A stretch of 64,000 nt of DNA. It comes from Tropicibacter oceani (GTDB lineage: Bacteria; Pseudomonadota; Alphaproteobacteria; Rhodobacterales; Rhodobacteraceae). Below the pieces are notes generated by a model, which was not told the origin of the DNA, did not search any database, and saw only the letters and a program-made list of their open reading frames with translations. Below are positions 32,387 through 43,434 of this stretch, piece by piece. Position 1 is the first letter of the stretch. Each line of letters begins with the position of its first letter. The position numbers and the translations under genes are program-made. The stretch is from NCBI RefSeq assembly GCF_029958925.1, contig NZ_CP124616.1, positions 2,542,001 to 2,606,000 of the forward strand, given 5' to 3'.

Positions 32387-33709
32387 ATGGCCGCCGGTAT
32401 GCGGCGGGGGTTGCTTTGGGTCGGTTTTCTTGCGCTTGGCCTGGTCCTGATCGACTATGCCACCGGGTTTTTGGTGCGTCTCAGCGGTGATCCCCTGGCG
32501 CCCCGGACCAACCCGCTGACCTTCCTTTCACTGTCCTTTTGTCTTGCGGCGACGCTGCACCAAAGGCCGCTGCGCGTGGCCTGCCGTGGGGAACGGGCGC
32601 TGTGGGGCCTGGCCATGCTGACGGCCGCGCTGTTTTCGGTTTCGGACAGCCTGAGCGCATGGGTCTTTGGCCCCGAATACCTGGGCGAAACCGACTGGAA
32701 GACCACGCTTGCGGTGTGCTGCCTGGCCATGTCGCAACTGGTCCGCAGCCAGAACAAGGATCTGGGGTTGGCCTTTGCGGCCCTGTCGCTGATCGTGCCG
32801 TCAATCGCCATCAACGGCTATCTGCTTGGGGTCGAACAGTTTTTTGGCGAAATGTCGGTTGCGACCACCTTGATCCTGCTGCCTCTGGCGCTGGCCAACC
32901 TGCTGCGGTTCTCGCGCCATCGCCTGATCGCACCGATCCTGCGTCAAAGCCCCGGCGGGCAGATCCTGCGGCTTCAGATCTTGATCTGGTCGGTCGTTGT
33001 GATGGTGTCGCCCCTGACCTTGCGGATGGAATTGACGTCAGCCAGCGGTTTCTATCCGTTCCTGCAGACGCTTGAAAACGGTCTTGTCCTGGCGGGGATG
33101 CTGTATGTGGGCAATCGCTGGATTGATCTGCACGACCGCCAGCACCGCACGAAACGCGCGCTTTTGTCGGACCTGGCCCGCGATCCGCTGACCGTCGCCG
33201 GAACCCGCAAGGCGGCGGTGGATGCCTTTTTGCAGATGCGCAGCGGCCGCAAGATCGGGCTTGTTCTGCTGGACATCGACCACTTCAAATCGGTCAATGA
33301 CACCCACGGTCACAGTGCGGGTGACCGTCTGCTGTGCGCCTTGGTGCGCCGGTTGCGGCAGGAATTGCGGATCACCGATATCCTTGCCCGCTGGGGCGGC
33401 GAGGAGTTCCTGATCATGGTGCGCGTGAACGACGAAAATGCCCTTCAGGACATGGCCGAACGGCTGCGCAAGGCGGTGCATGACATCGCAATCGTGCCGG
33501 GCGGGGCGCATTTCATGACGGCCTCATTCGGGGCGGTCCTGGTCGATCCGGGGGCCAACCCCAACCTCAAGGATTGCATCGCGGCGGCGGACAATGCGCT
33601 GTACCAGGCCAAGGCGGCAGGCCGCGATACCGTGGTCATGGCCTCTCTGGACGGCGGATTGTGGCAGGTCCCCGAGGCACGGCACAGGGCCAGCGCAGCC
33701 CGGCAGTGA
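32387..33709 (+). CDS. Membrane-bound diguanylate cyclase (GGDEF protein)
   Basis: A 440-residue protein with about eight N-terminal membrane segments and a C-terminal GGDEF domain that makes cyclic di-GMP. The active site is intact: GLVLLDIDHFKSVNDTHGHS (metal and nucleotide binding, about residue 294) and RWGGEEF (about 336). RITD followed by five residues before GGEEF is a complete RxxD inhibitory I-site, so product feedback is expected. The start is uncertain because the frame is open upstream; ATG 32387 puts the first membrane segment close to the N-terminus. The N-terminal sensor domain matches no family I can name. Confidence 0.85.
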   Translation: MAAGMRRGLLWVGFLALGLVLIDYATGFLVRLSGDPLAPRTNPLTFLSLSFCLAATLHQRPLRVACRGERALWGLAMLTAALFSVSDSLSAWVFGPEYLGETDWKTTLAVCCLAMSQLVRSQNKDLGLAFAALSLIVPSIAINGYLLGVEQFFGEMSVATTLILLPLALANLLRFSRHRLIAPILRQSPGGQILRLQILIWSVVVMVSPLTLRMELTSASGFYPFLQTLENGLVLAGMLYVGNRWIDLHDRQHRTKRALLSDLARDPLTVAGTRKAAVDAFLQMRSGRKIGLVLLDIDHFKSVNDTHGHSAGDRLLCALVRRLRQELRITDILARWGGEEFLIMVRVNDENALQDMAERLRKAVHDIAIVPGGAHFMTASFGAVLVDPGANPNLKDCIAAADNALYQAKAAGRDTVVMASLDGGLWQVPEARHRASAARQ

Positions 33710-33735
33710 CGCAGGGCAGGCGGCCCGATGACGGC

Positions 33736-34821
33736 TCAGCCGGCGGGGGCGGCGAAATGTTTGGACAGTTTCAGCCCCTGACCCTGGTAGTTCGAGGCAA
33801 TGCCCGCGCCATAAAGCTGCTGCGGGACTTCGGACATGCGTTCATAGACCAGACGCCCGACGATCTGCCCGTGTTCCAGCACGAATGGCGCCTCGTGGCA
33901 GCGCACCTCGAGCACGCCGCGCGCGCCCGTGCCGCCCGCGTGTTCATGGCCAAAGCCGGGATCGAAAAAGCCGGCATAGTGCACCCGGAATTCGCCCACC
34001 ATGGCCAGGTAGGGCGCCATTTCGGCGGCATAGCCCGGCGGGATGTGCACTGCCTCGCGACTGACAAGGATGTAAAAGGCACCGGGGTCCAGCACCAGCT
34101 GGCCATTGGCGGCATGCAGGGGGTCCCAGAATTCGGCCGGGTCATAGTGCCCGATGCGGTCCAGGTCGATCACCCCGGTATGCGGTTTCGCGCGATAGCC
34201 GACCAATTGCCCGCTTTGCGGTCTGAGATCGACGGAAAAGCCCAGCCCTTCGCCGATCACCGCCGGGCCGCCCGACACCAGCGTGTCGGATTCGTGCAGC
34301 GCGGCCAGTTCGGCATCGCTCAGCACGGCGCGCCCGCTGCGGAACCGAATCTGGTTCAGGCGCATGCCCGGGCGCACCAGCACGGAAAAGCTGCGCGGGC
34401 AGATTTCGGCATAAAGCGGCCCGGAATAGCCCGGCGCGATGCGGTCGAATTCGGTGCCGCCATCGGTGATGACCCGGGTCAGCAGGTCCAGCCGCCCGGT
34501 CGAGCTTTTGGCATTTGCGATGGCCTGGATATCGTCGGGCAGGGCCAGCCGTTCCATCAGCGGCACGACATAGACACAGCCCTTTTCCAGCACCGCGCCA
34601 TCGGACAGGTCGATCCGGTGCATTTCGAATTCATCGACACGCGCCGCGACGCTGCGCCCCTGTCCCGCCAGGAACGAGGCCCGCACTCGGTAGGCAACGC
34701 GCCCCAGACGCAGGTCCAGGCTGGCCGGCTGCACCTGACCTTCGACAAATCCTTCTTCGGCGCCAAGCGCGCCGCGTGTGATCAGCGCCTCGATCTGCTG
34801 GCTGGCCAGAACTCCGGTCAT
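33736..34821 (-). CDS. dcd: 2'-deoxycytidine 5'-triphosphate deaminase, tandem-domain type
   Basis: A 361-residue protein, about twice the size of the usual dCTP deaminase (about 190), made of two dUTPase-fold halves. The N-terminal half has EGQVQPASLDLRLGRVAYRV and AIANAKSSTGRLDLLTRVIT (the SSxGR motif of DCD enzymes); the C-terminal half contains MVGEFRVHYAGFFDPGFGHE and ARGVLEVRCHEAPFVLEHGQ. The double-length form is common in alphaproteobacteria. It deaminates dCTP to dUTP for thymidylate synthesis. The start at 34821 (MTGVLAS) is preferred to an upstream extension. Confidence 0.88.
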   Translation of the reverse strand: MTGVLASQQIEALITRGALGAEEGFVEGQVQPASLDLRLGRVAYRVRASFLAGQGRSVAARVDEFEMHRIDLSDGAVLEKGCVYVVPLMERLALPDDIQAIANAKSSTGRLDLLTRVITDGGTEFDRIAPGYSGPLYAEICPRSFSVLVRPGMRLNQIRFRSGRAVLSDAELAALHESDTLVSGGPAVIGEGLGFSVDLRPQSGQLVGYRAKPHTGVIDLDRIGHYDPAEFWDPLHAANGQLVLDPGAFYILVSREAVHIPPGYAAEMAPYLAMVGEFRVHYAGFFDPGFGHEHAGGTGARGVLEVRCHEAPFVLEHGQIVGRLVYERMSEVPQQLYGAGIASNYQGQGLKLSKHFAAPAG

Positions 34822-34917
34822 GCGGCGATCCCCTTTTTCAACGGTCTGGCCCGTGCATAGCAAGCCTTGCCCGCCGATAGGAGGGGGAAAAGCCCGTCGC
34901 CCCGGGTTTTCGCCGCC

Positions 34918-36744
<1,827 letters not shown>

Positions 36745-36970
36745 GGCGCACTCCACACAAAGGACATTCAACGTTCCGGGGATCCCGGTCGCGGGCACCC
36801 TAGAGACCGGCACCGCAAGGTCAACGCTGTCCTTGGGTACGCTTTGGCCAAGGGGCCGAAAAGGGGGAATTTTCCGCCGGTTACGGCGTTTTGCAGGCGA
36901 CAATCCGCGCCTTTGGTCAAGATTGTCGATGCAACCTTGACGATCGGAAACGATTGTTTGGGGTGGGTGT

Positions 36971-36988
36971 CCAGCCTGGCAAGGCTGG
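36971..36988 (-). terminator. Hairpin downstream of tRNA-Pro
   Basis: CCAGCC (36971-36976), 6-nt loop, GGCTGG (36983-36988): a perfect 6-bp stem 6 bp beyond the mature 3' end of tRNA-Pro on the minus strand. There is no U-tract. Confidence 0.5.
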
Positions 36989-36994
36989 TTGTAT

Positions 36995-37071
36995 TGGTCG
37001 GGCTAGCAGGACTCGAACCTGCGACCTTCCGTCCCCCAGACGGACGCGCTACCAGGCTGCGCCATAGCCCG
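36995..37071 (-). tRNA. tRNA-Pro (anticodon GGG)
   Basis: A 77-nt cloverleaf with encoded CCA (minus strand 37071 to 36995). The acceptor stem starts CGGGCTA, the D arm contains GCGCAGCCTGGTAGCGC, the anticodon stem TCCGT/ACGGA encloses the loop CTGGGGG with anticodon GGG, and the T arm has GCAGGTTCGAGTCCTGC. Reads proline codon CCC. It follows the merR-type gene on the same strand. Confidence 0.97.
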
Positions 37072-37145
37072 ACTAATGGAGTGTGTCATACTGTTTTTCC
37101 GGGCAGGGGCAACCCCCGATCTGGAAAATCTTCACGCCTTTTTCG

Positions 37146-38537
37146 TCACGGCGTCGGGCCGGGCCGCTCGGCCAGCGCGCGCAGGGCAGGCAGCATTGCG
37201 CGGATGGCCTGTACCTGGTTGTCATCCAGGGCCTCGATCTGCGCCAAATGGCTCAGCGGGCCGGCCTGTGCGGGGGCCGGGGCGATGTCAGGGACATCGG
37301 GCAGGGCGCGCTGCTGGAAATCCGGTAGGTCCAGCGGCCGTGTCTTGATCGCAGCGGGCTGATCGGGGCTTGGCTCGGCGGTGTCCGGTTCGGGCGCTGT
37401 GTCCGTGTCCTCGGGCAGGGCCTCGGCGGGGTCTGCCATGTCTTGTTCATCGGCGGACAGGTCGGCCGTGTCGTCAAACCCGGTGTCATCCGTTTCCGCC
37501 AGAATCGGTTCTGCCGCAGCATCGGGCGTGATGGTTTCGTCAAAGGCCTCCATGTCGACCGGTTGCGGCTGGTCCGCAGGTTCGCCGGGCGTGTCATGGG
37601 TGGCGTCGTCGTCTTGTGGAACGGCCAGCGCGGGTTCGGCAAAGGGTTGCGCCTGCGCCGCGTCGTTGATGGCAGGTTCGCAAAGCGTCCCCGGCGTTTC
37701 GGCTTGGGGAATCGGTTCGTGGTCTGCCGTTTGCTCTGCCGGTTCAGAGGCCTCAGGTTCAGCCGCCGATTCTGGCATTTCGGCTGATGGAGCCGCTTCG
37801 GGCGCCGTGTCCTGCCGGGCCGAATCGATGTCGGAGGCTTGCGGTGCGTCGCCCGACGGCTCTGTCTGGTCGGGTTCAACCGGATCGCCGGGCGCGGCCG
37901 AAGGCTGGGCAAAGGTGGGCTGCGCGTCTTGCATAGCGGCAGGCTGCGGATCGTTGTCGGCGTCTTCCTCGGGTTCGGGGGCGAGTGTGGCGTCTGGCGA
38001 GATTGCCTCGACCTCTTGCACAGCCTCGGCATCGGCCTGCGGCGCGGTGTCCCTGGCCGTCTGCTCTGCCTCTTCGGGCAGGGCGAGATCGTCCGGGGCG
38101 CTGACCTCCTCGGCCTCGGGCAGGTCATCCGGGGGCGTTTCGTCGAAAAGATTGGGTTCGGGCGTGCGGTTGAACGACACCACCGTGTCGGGCAGCGGCT
38201 CGGACTCGACCTCGATATAGGGCGCGTCCTCGATCAGGTCGCCATAGTTGTCGCCGCCTTCGACATGCTGCTCGGACAGCGAAGAAACATGGCGAACCCC
38301 TTGTTCCCTAAGAACTTTCTGCACGCCTTTGATGGTCATGCCATCGTCATGCAGCAGCTTTTTGATGCCGCCCAGCAGCTCCATGTCGGCGGGGCGGTAA
38401 TAGCGCCGACCACCAGCGCGCTTGACGGGTTTGACCTGGGTGAACTTGCTTTCCCAGAACCGCAGGACATGGGCCGGCGTGTCCAGCCATTCCGCCACTT
38501 CCGAAATGGTCCGGAAGGCGTCGCGGGATTTCGCCAT
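37146..38537 (-). CDS. MerR-family regulator with long acidic tail
   Basis: A 463-residue protein. Residues 1-90 are a MerR HTH ([40 protein letters not shown], then the wing and dimerisation helix). About 350 residues of low-complexity acidic, Ala/Pro/Glu/Asp-rich sequence follow, ending in a short folded-looking segment with [20 protein letters not shown]. No effector-binding domain is visible. The gene lies after ihfA, the usual place for this MerR in Rhodobacterales; the target is unknown. Confidence 0.85.
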   Translation of the reverse strand: MAKSRDAFRTISEVAEWLDTPAHVLRFWESKFTQVKPVKRAGGRRYYRPADMELLGGIKKLLHDDGMTIKGVQKVLREQGVRHVSSLSEQHVEGGDNYGDLIEDAPYIEVESEPLPDTVVSFNRTPEPNLFDETPPDDLPEAEEVSAPDDLALPEEAEQTARDTAPQADAEAVQEVEAISPDATLAPEPEEDADNDPQPAAMQDAQPTFAQPSAAPGDPVEPDQTEPSGDAPQASDIDSARQDTAPEAAPSAEMPESAAEPEASEPAEQTADHEPIPQAETPGTLCEPAINDAAQAQPFAEPALAVPQDDDATHDTPGEPADQPQPVDMEAFDETITPDAAAEPILAETDDTGFDDTADLSADEQDMADPAEALPEDTDTAPEPDTAEPSPDQPAAIKTRPLDLPDFQQRALPDVPDIAPAPAQAGPLSHLAQIEALDDNQVQAIRAMLPALRALAERPGPTP

Positions 38538-38548
38538 GCCTCAGCCCC

Positions 38549-38851
38549 TCAGCGTTTGTTGCCGGCGGCAACCCGTTCTTTCATCAGGTGCGACGGCCGG
38601 AAGGTCAGCACGCGGCGAGGCTGGATCGGCACCTCTTCGCCGGTCTTGGGATTGCGCCCGACGCGGGCCGCCTTTTCGCGCACCGAAAAGGTGCCAAAGG
38701 ACGAAATCTTGACCTGCTCACCCTCGACCAGGGCGTCGGACATCATTTGCAGAACGGATTCGACAAGTTCCGCGCTTTCGTTGCGCGACAGTCCCACTTC
38801 CTGGAAGACCGCTTCGCTCAGATCCATGCGGGTTAGCGTCTTGTCACTCAT
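38549..38851 (-). CDS. ihfA: Integration host factor alpha subunit
   Basis: A DNA-bending nucleoid protein, heterodimer with IhfB. The 100-residue product starts [26 protein letters not shown] is spaced properly for the ATG at 38851, while a second ATG at 38857 is too close. The domain is complete, with [20 protein letters not shown] and the DNA-intercalating beta arm [21 protein letters not shown] perfect IHF consensus in its own promoter suggests autoregulation. Confidence 0.95.
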   Translation of the reverse strand: MSDKTLTRMDLSEAVFQEVGLSRNESAELVESVLQMMSDALVEGEQVKISSFGTFSVREKAARVGRNPKTGEEVPIQPRRVLTFRPSHLMKERVAAGNKR

Positions 38852-38896
38852 CGTCATCCCTCCCGAGGTTTGGGGCAGGATAGGCGCAGGGCAAAA

Positions 38897-38921
38897 GCCA
38901 AGTCAATATCAATGACTTGGC
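38897..38921. promoter_or_regulatory. 9-bp inverted repeat containing a perfect IHF consensus, ihfA promoter
   Basis: GCCAAGTCA (38897-38905), a 7-bp centre and TGACTTGGC (38913-38921). On the plus strand TATCAATGACTTG (38907-38919) fits WATCAANNNNTTR exactly. On the minus strand TTGACT and, 18 bp later, TATCCT could be -35/-10 for ihfA. The site overlaps the -35, as expected for negative autoregulation. Confidence 0.55.
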
Positions 38922-38950
38922 GAAGGCCCTTGAGATGCGGGATAAAGTGG

Positions 38951-39922
38951 TTACCAGCGCAGAACCACGGCGCCCCAGGCCAGGCCGCCGCCGATGGCCT
39001 CGGTCACCAGCACATCGCCCTGGCGAATCTGTCCGCGCGCCTTGCCGACCGACAGCGCCAGGGGAATCGAGGCCGCCGAGGTATTGCCGTGATCCTGGAC
39101 CGTCACGATGACGTTTTCCATCGGCAGATCCAGCTTTTTGGCGGTGCCCTTGATGATCCGGATGTTGGCCTGATGCGGCACGATCCAGTCGATTTCAGAC
39201 GCGGGCATGGCGATCTTTTCCAGCGCCGTGGTTGCGGTGGCGGCCAGCTTTTCGACCGCGTGGCGGAACACTTCCTTGCCCTGCATGCGCAGGAAACCGG
39301 TGTTCTGCGTCGCCACGCCTCCATCGACATATAGAATGTCGCGGAAGCGGCCGTCGCTGTTCAGGTCGGTCGACAGGATGCCGCGATCGGCATTGGTGCC
39401 GGTGCCCTCCTGCGCCTCGAGCACGATGGCGCCGGCGCCGTCACCGAACAGCACGCAGGTGCCGCGGTCGGTCCAGTCCATGATGCGGCTGAAGGTTTCG
39501 GCCCCGATCACCAGCACGCGTTTCGCCTGGCCGGACAGGATCAGCGCATTGGCATTGGCCAGCGCATAGATGAACCCGGCGCAGACCGCCTGCACGTCAA
39601 AGGCAAAGCCGCGGGTCATGCCCAGTTCGGCCTGCACCATGGTCGCGGCAGAAGGGAAAGTCATGTCGGCGGTCGAGGTGGCGAGGATGATCGCATCGAC
39701 GTCGTCGGCCTCGATCCCGGCATCGGCCAGCGCGGCGCGTGCGGCGCGGGTGGCCAGATCGGACGTGGTCTGGCCTTCGGCGGCGAAATGGCGGCGTTCG
39801 ATCCCCGAGCGCGAGCGAATCCAGTCGTCCGTCGTATCAAGTGTCTTTTCGAACTCGGCGTTTTCGACGACGCGGTCGGGCAGGTAGTGGCCTGCACCGA
39901 TGACAACGGAACGTGTGGTCAT
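38951..39922 (-). CDS. fabH: 3-oxoacyl-ACP synthase III
   Basis: Starts fatty-acid synthesis by condensing acetyl-CoA with malonyl-ACP. The 323-residue protein has the Cys-His-Asn triad: Cys in FDVQAVCAGFIYALANAN, His in IDWIVPHQANIRIIKG and Asn in VQDHGNTSAASIPLALS. The ATG overlaps the plsX stop by 4 bp. It is part of the rpmF-plsX-fabH-ihfA-merR block. Confidence 0.95.
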   Translation of the reverse strand: MTTRSVVIGAGHYLPDRVVENAEFEKTLDTTDDWIRSRSGIERRHFAAEGQTTSDLATRAARAALADAGIEADDVDAIILATSTADMTFPSAATMVQAELGMTRGFAFDVQAVCAGFIYALANANALILSGQAKRVLVIGAETFSRIMDWTDRGTCVLFGDGAGAIVLEAQEGTGTNADRGILSTDLNSDGRFRDILYVDGGVATQNTGFLRMQGKEVFRHAVEKLAATATTALEKIAMPASEIDWIVPHQANIRIIKGTAKKLDLPMENVIVTVQDHGNTSAASIPLALSVGKARGQIRQGDVLVTEAIGGGLAWGAVVLRW

Positions 39923-41031
39923 GGCTTGTCGCTTTCCTTCTGCCCTGTCTCTGCCTCGGCGTCATCCTGCGCAAGCATCGCGGCAGAGGCAACCCGCGCC
40001 GCAAGCCGATCCCCAAAGCCCGAGGCGGCCAGCTCGAACGCCAGCTTGACGGCCGAGGATACCCCCATGGCGTCCGCGCCGCCATGCGATTTCACCACGG
40101 TGCCGTTCAGCCCCAGAAAGACACCGCCGTTGACGCGGCGCGGGTCGATGCGTTTTTTCAGGCGGCGCAGCGAGGTCAGCGCCAAAAGCGAGGCAAGACG
40201 CGACAGCGGCGAATAGGCAAAGGCCTCGCGCAGCAGGTCGCCGATCAGCTTGGCGGTGCCTTCGCCGGTCTTCAGCGCCACGTTGCCGGTAAAGCCGTCG
40301 GTGACGATCACGTCACAACGGTCGCCCGGGATGTCGCCGCCTTCGACAAAGCCGACAAAGTCGAACTTGCCCTTTTCGCGGTGGCTGTCGATCAGCTCAT
40401 AGGCTTCCTTCAGCTCGGCGCGGCCCTTGTGTTCCTCGGTGCCGACGTTCAGCAGCCCGACGCGCGGGCGCTGCAGGTCCAGCCCGTTGCGCGCATAAGA
40501 GGCGCCCATCAAAGCGTATTGCAAAAGGTCCTGGGCATCGGCGCGGATATCTGCGCCGACGTCCAGCATCACGTTGAACCCCTGCGGATTGCGCGACGGC
40601 CAGAGAATCGCGATGGCGGGGCGGTTGACGCCGGGCAGCTTGCGCAGGCGGATCATCGACAGCGCCATCAGCGCGCCGGTGTTGCCGCAGGATACGGCCA
40701 CCTTGGCGTCGCCATCGCGCACCGAATCAAGCGCGGACCACATCGAGGTGTCCTTGCCGTGGCGCATCACCTGGCTGGGCTTGTCTTCCATGCTGACCAC
40801 GCCGGCGGCATCGCGAATCTCGCAACGGCCATCCAGTACGCGGCGCTTGGCCACAAGTTTTTCCAGCTCGTCCCGGGGGCCGTGCAGCAAAAAGTCGATG
40901 TTCGGGTTTTTCTTGGCAGACAGCGAAATGCCGGCAACAATAGTTGCCGGCCCGCTGTCGCCGCCCATGGCGTCGACGGAAATCACAACTCGTCCGTGAC
41001 CCGCCTGCGTGTGATCCTTCAAAGAGGTCAT
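39919..41031 (-). CDS. plsX: Phosphate acyltransferase PlsX
   Basis: Makes acyl-phosphate from acyl-ACP for phospholipid synthesis; peripheral membrane enzyme. The 370 residues include ISVDAMGGDSGPATIVAGIS near the N-terminus, VSCGNTGALMALSMIRLRKL and EGGDIPGDRCDVIVTDGFTG, all typical. No good Shine-Dalgarno precedes the ATG at 41031, and a GTG about 15 codons inside (VISVDAMGG) is an alternative start. Coupled to fabH. Confidence 0.95.
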   Translation of the reverse strand: MTSLKDHTQAGHGRVVISVDAMGGDSGPATIVAGISLSAKKNPNIDFLLHGPRDELEKLVAKRRVLDGRCEIRDAAGVVSMEDKPSQVMRHGKDTSMWSALDSVRDGDAKVAVSCGNTGALMALSMIRLRKLPGVNRPAIAILWPSRNPQGFNVMLDVGADIRADAQDLLQYALMGASYARNGLDLQRPRVGLLNVGTEEHKGRAELKEAYELIDSHREKGKFDFVGFVEGGDIPGDRCDVIVTDGFTGNVALKTGEGTAKLIGDLLREAFAYSPLSRLASLLALTSLRRLKKRIDPRRVNGGVFLGLNGTVVKSHGGADAMGVSSAVKLAFELAASGFGDRLAARVASAAMLAQDDAEAETGQKESDKP

Positions 41032-41056
41032 TGAGGAGGGCCTGAGTTGCTAAGGG

Positions 41057-41263
41057 TTATGCCGCGTCTTCGTCCAGCTCGATTTCGTCGGTCATGGCGA
41101 CGATTTCGCGCTCGGCGTAGTGACCGCAGGACGGGCAGACGTGGTGCGGGCGCTTCAGCTCACCGCAGTTGTCGCATTCGTTCGGGTTTGCTGCGACCAG
41201 AGCGTCATGGGCGCGGCGGTTGTTGCGGCGCGATTTCGACACCTTGTTCTGTTGGACGGCCAT
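41057..41263 (-). CDS. rpmF: 50S ribosomal protein L32
   Basis: A 68-residue ribosomal protein: [20 protein letters not shown] at the N-terminus, then a zinc ribbon with [17 protein letters not shown] (two CxxC pairs) and an acidic C-terminus. GAGG precedes the ATG. It lies between the DUF177 gene and plsX, a canonical order. Confidence 0.97.
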   Translation of the reverse strand: MAVQQNKVSKSRRNNRRAHDALVAANPNECDNCGELKRPHHVCPSCGHYAEREIVAMTDEIELDEDAA

Positions 41264-41417
41264 GTCTCAACCTCTATCTCGTAGCGGGGCGAAGTTGCCC
41301 GGTGATTTGTCGTGTGTCCGGCCTCATAAGGCGAAGCTGTGGGCCAGCACAAGTGTTCGTTCGTATGAAGGCGCGAAAATACGCAGAAAGGGCAAAAGAG
41401 CAAGCCGATTCTGTGGT

Positions 41418-41981
41418 CTATTCGCCATCTCCCTGCAATTTGTCGCGCAGCGCCGCCAGACCGGCAAAGGGTTTGACGTCTTCGTCACGCAACGGCGCGG
41501 CGCCGTCTTCGGTAAAGACGGCCTCGCCAAGGTCGGCGCCTTCCTTGCGCGGATAGCTGGGCAGCGCCAGCGACAGCGCCTCGGCCAGCACCGCCTCGAG
41601 GTCGATCACATCGCCCAGCGGCTCCAGCGTGTCGTCCTCGGGCATCTCGGTCTCGGCGCCGGCCTCGTCATAGGTTTCCAGCTGGTCGGCCGGCACGAAA
41701 TGGCGCACCACCGGCGTGTCGATGCGCGTGGTCACCGGGTCCAGCGTGATGCTGCAGGGCTGCACCGCGGTGGCGCCCAGCTGTCCGCGCAGCAGCCAGC
41801 CGCGGCGGCCCTTGGGCGAAACCTTGCCTTCAAAGCGGGTCTTGCGCAGGCTGTCGGCGCCGATTTCGGCGGCAAGGGCGCGATTTTGCGCGGCGTCGGG
41901 TTCCAGCAAAAAGGCGGTTTCGCCACTGGTACGCAGCTCGGAAACGCGCAAACGGGGGCTCTTGGGGGAGGGTTTGGACAT
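41418..41981 (-). CDS. DUF177 (YceD) family protein
   Basis: A 187-residue protein starting MSKPSPKSPRLRVSELRTSG. The family is found upstream of rpmF in most bacteria and is implicated in 23S rRNA accumulation or ribosome assembly. Visible features are GQLGATAVQPCSITLDPVTT (conserved Cys), the acidic EPLGDVIDLEAVLAEALSLA and the C-terminal LPSYPRKEGADLGEAVF and KPFAGLAALRDKL. The start at 41981 is preferred to an upstream extension lacking a Shine-Dalgarno. Confidence 0.85.
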   Translation of the reverse strand: MSKPSPKSPRLRVSELRTSGETAFLLEPDAAQNRALAAEIGADSLRKTRFEGKVSPKGRRGWLLRGQLGATAVQPCSITLDPVTTRIDTPVVRHFVPADQLETYDEAGAETEMPEDDTLEPLGDVIDLEAVLAEALSLALPSYPRKEGADLGEAVFTEDGAAPLRDEDVKPFAGLAALRDKLQGDGE

Positions 41982-42068
41982 AAGGTCGGGATTTCCTTGG
42001 CTTGAATGCGGCGTCAACCTTCTGTAATCGAAATAAGAGGCTGCTACGGCCAAGGCAAGAGGTGCGGC

Positions 42069-42527
42069 ATGCGCAACGGGATTGGGGCAAAGGCAAGAAC
42101 AGGCGTCGCGGTGCTGGTGTTGGTGGGGCTAGGCGCCTGCACGACACAGTATCGCAACCACGGATTCGTCCCCCCCGAGGATGAATTGCAGCAGATCGTG
42201 CCGGGCGTGGATACCCGCGCCTCGGTCGAGGAGTTGATCGGCGTGCCGACCACCTCGGGCGTGCGCAACGAGGGCGGCTACTATTATATCTCGAGCCAGG
42301 TGAAACATTTCGCCTGGCAGCGCCCCGAGGTCGTCGACCGCACCGTGGTCGAGATTTCCTTTACCGATGCCGGCGTGGTCGAGAACATCACCACCTACGG
42401 GCTTGAGGATGGGCGCGTCGTGCCGCTGACCCGGCGCATCACCCGCACCCGTGACGGCGACATCAGTTTCGTGCGCAAGCTGTTCGGCAACATCGGCGCG
42501 CTGAACCTCAGCGGGCTGGGCGGCTGA
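42069..42527 (+). CDS. bamE: Outer membrane assembly lipoprotein BamE (SmpA/OmlA)
   Basis: A 152-residue lipoprotein of the BAM complex. It has a signal peptide MRNGIGAKARTGVAVLVLVG ending in the lipobox LGAC (Cys is the lipidation site), then VPPEDELQQIVPGVDTRASV and EELIGVPTTSG, the SmpA/OmlA core. AAGAGGTG precedes the ATG at 42069. It is divergent from the DUF177-rpmF block. Confidence 0.88.
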   Translation: MRNGIGAKARTGVAVLVLVGLGACTTQYRNHGFVPPEDELQQIVPGVDTRASVEELIGVPTTSGVRNEGGYYYISSQVKHFAWQRPEVVDRTVVEISFTDAGVVENITTYGLEDGRVVPLTRRITRTRDGDISFVRKLFGNIGALNLSGLGG

Positions 42528-42614
42528 TTTCCCGGCGCTTGACGACCGGGGCCCTTGGCATCTGATATGGGGCAGGCGACCCTTGGCCGCCCGTTGCCCG
42601 ATATGCGGTGTAAG

Positions 42615-43403
42615 ATGATCCAGTTGACCAAAGGCCGGTATCGTGCGCGCCTGACGCGCGATGCGGGCGATCTGGCCCGGGCGCAGGCGCTGCGCGGGCT
42701 GGCCTTTCACGGCGGGGCCGCGCCCGACGGCGATGCCTTTGACGCCGCCTGCGATCACGTCATCGTCGAGGAAACCGCCAGCGGGCAGCTGGTCTGCTGT
42801 TTCCGGCTGCTGCCGGTCGACAACGGCGCCGCGATCGGCGGCAGTTATTCGGCGCAGTTCTACGATCTGTCCTGCCTGCACGCCTACAAGGCCCCGATGC
42901 TGGAACTGGGGCGCTTTTGCCTGCGGCCCGGGCAGGGCGATCCCGACATCCTGCGGCTGGCCTGGGGGGTGATCACCGCCTGTGTCGATGCCGCCGGGGT
43001 GCGGCTGCTGTTCGGGTGCAGTTCCTTTGCGGGGACAGATGCGCGCGATTACTACGACGCCTTTGCGCTGCTGCGGGCGCGCCATCTTGCGCCGCCGCAG
43101 TGGTCGCCGCAGGTCAAGGCGCCGCAGGTGTTCCGCTATTCCCAAAGGCTGCGGCGCAAGCCCGATGCGCGCAAGGCGCTGATGCGGATGCCGCCGCTGC
43201 TGCGCAGTTACCTGACGTTGGGCGGCTGGGTTTCGGACCATGCGGTGATCGACGGCCAGATGAACACGCTGCACGTCTTTACCGGGGTCGAGATCGCCGC
43301 CATCCCGCCGGCCCGGCAGAAACTGCTGCGGGCCCTGGCCGCGCAGCGCCCTCAGGACGGGAAAACCCGGCATTTGACGCCTGGCGATGCGGGCAGGGAT
43401 TGA
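42615..43403 (+). CDS. GNAT-fold acyltransferase, OlsB-like
   Basis: A 262-residue protein of the hemolysin-like/OlsB GNAT superfamily. RARLTRDAGDLARAQALRGL and FHGG match the conserved RxLR(F/G) start of the family, CDHVIVEETASGQLVCCFRL and LELGRFCLRPGQGDPDILRL are in the usual order. OlsB N-acylates ornithine to make ornithine lipids, common in Rhodobacterales, but the partner olsA is not adjacent, so the function is inferred. The start is uncertain: ATG 42615 or an upstream TTG/ATG. Confidence 0.72.
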   Translation: MIQLTKGRYRARLTRDAGDLARAQALRGLAFHGGAAPDGDAFDAACDHVIVEETASGQLVCCFRLLPVDNGAAIGGSYSAQFYDLSCLHAYKAPMLELGRFCLRPGQGDPDILRLAWGVITACVDAAGVRLLFGCSSFAGTDARDYYDAFALLRARHLAPPQWSPQVKAPQVFRYSQRLRRKPDARKALMRMPPLLRSYLTLGGWVSDHAVIDGQMNTLHVFTGVEIAAIPPARQKLLRALAAQRPQDGKTRHLTPGDAGRD

Positions 43404-43434
43404 CCTTGGCGCGGCGCTTGCCTAGCTGGCGCTC

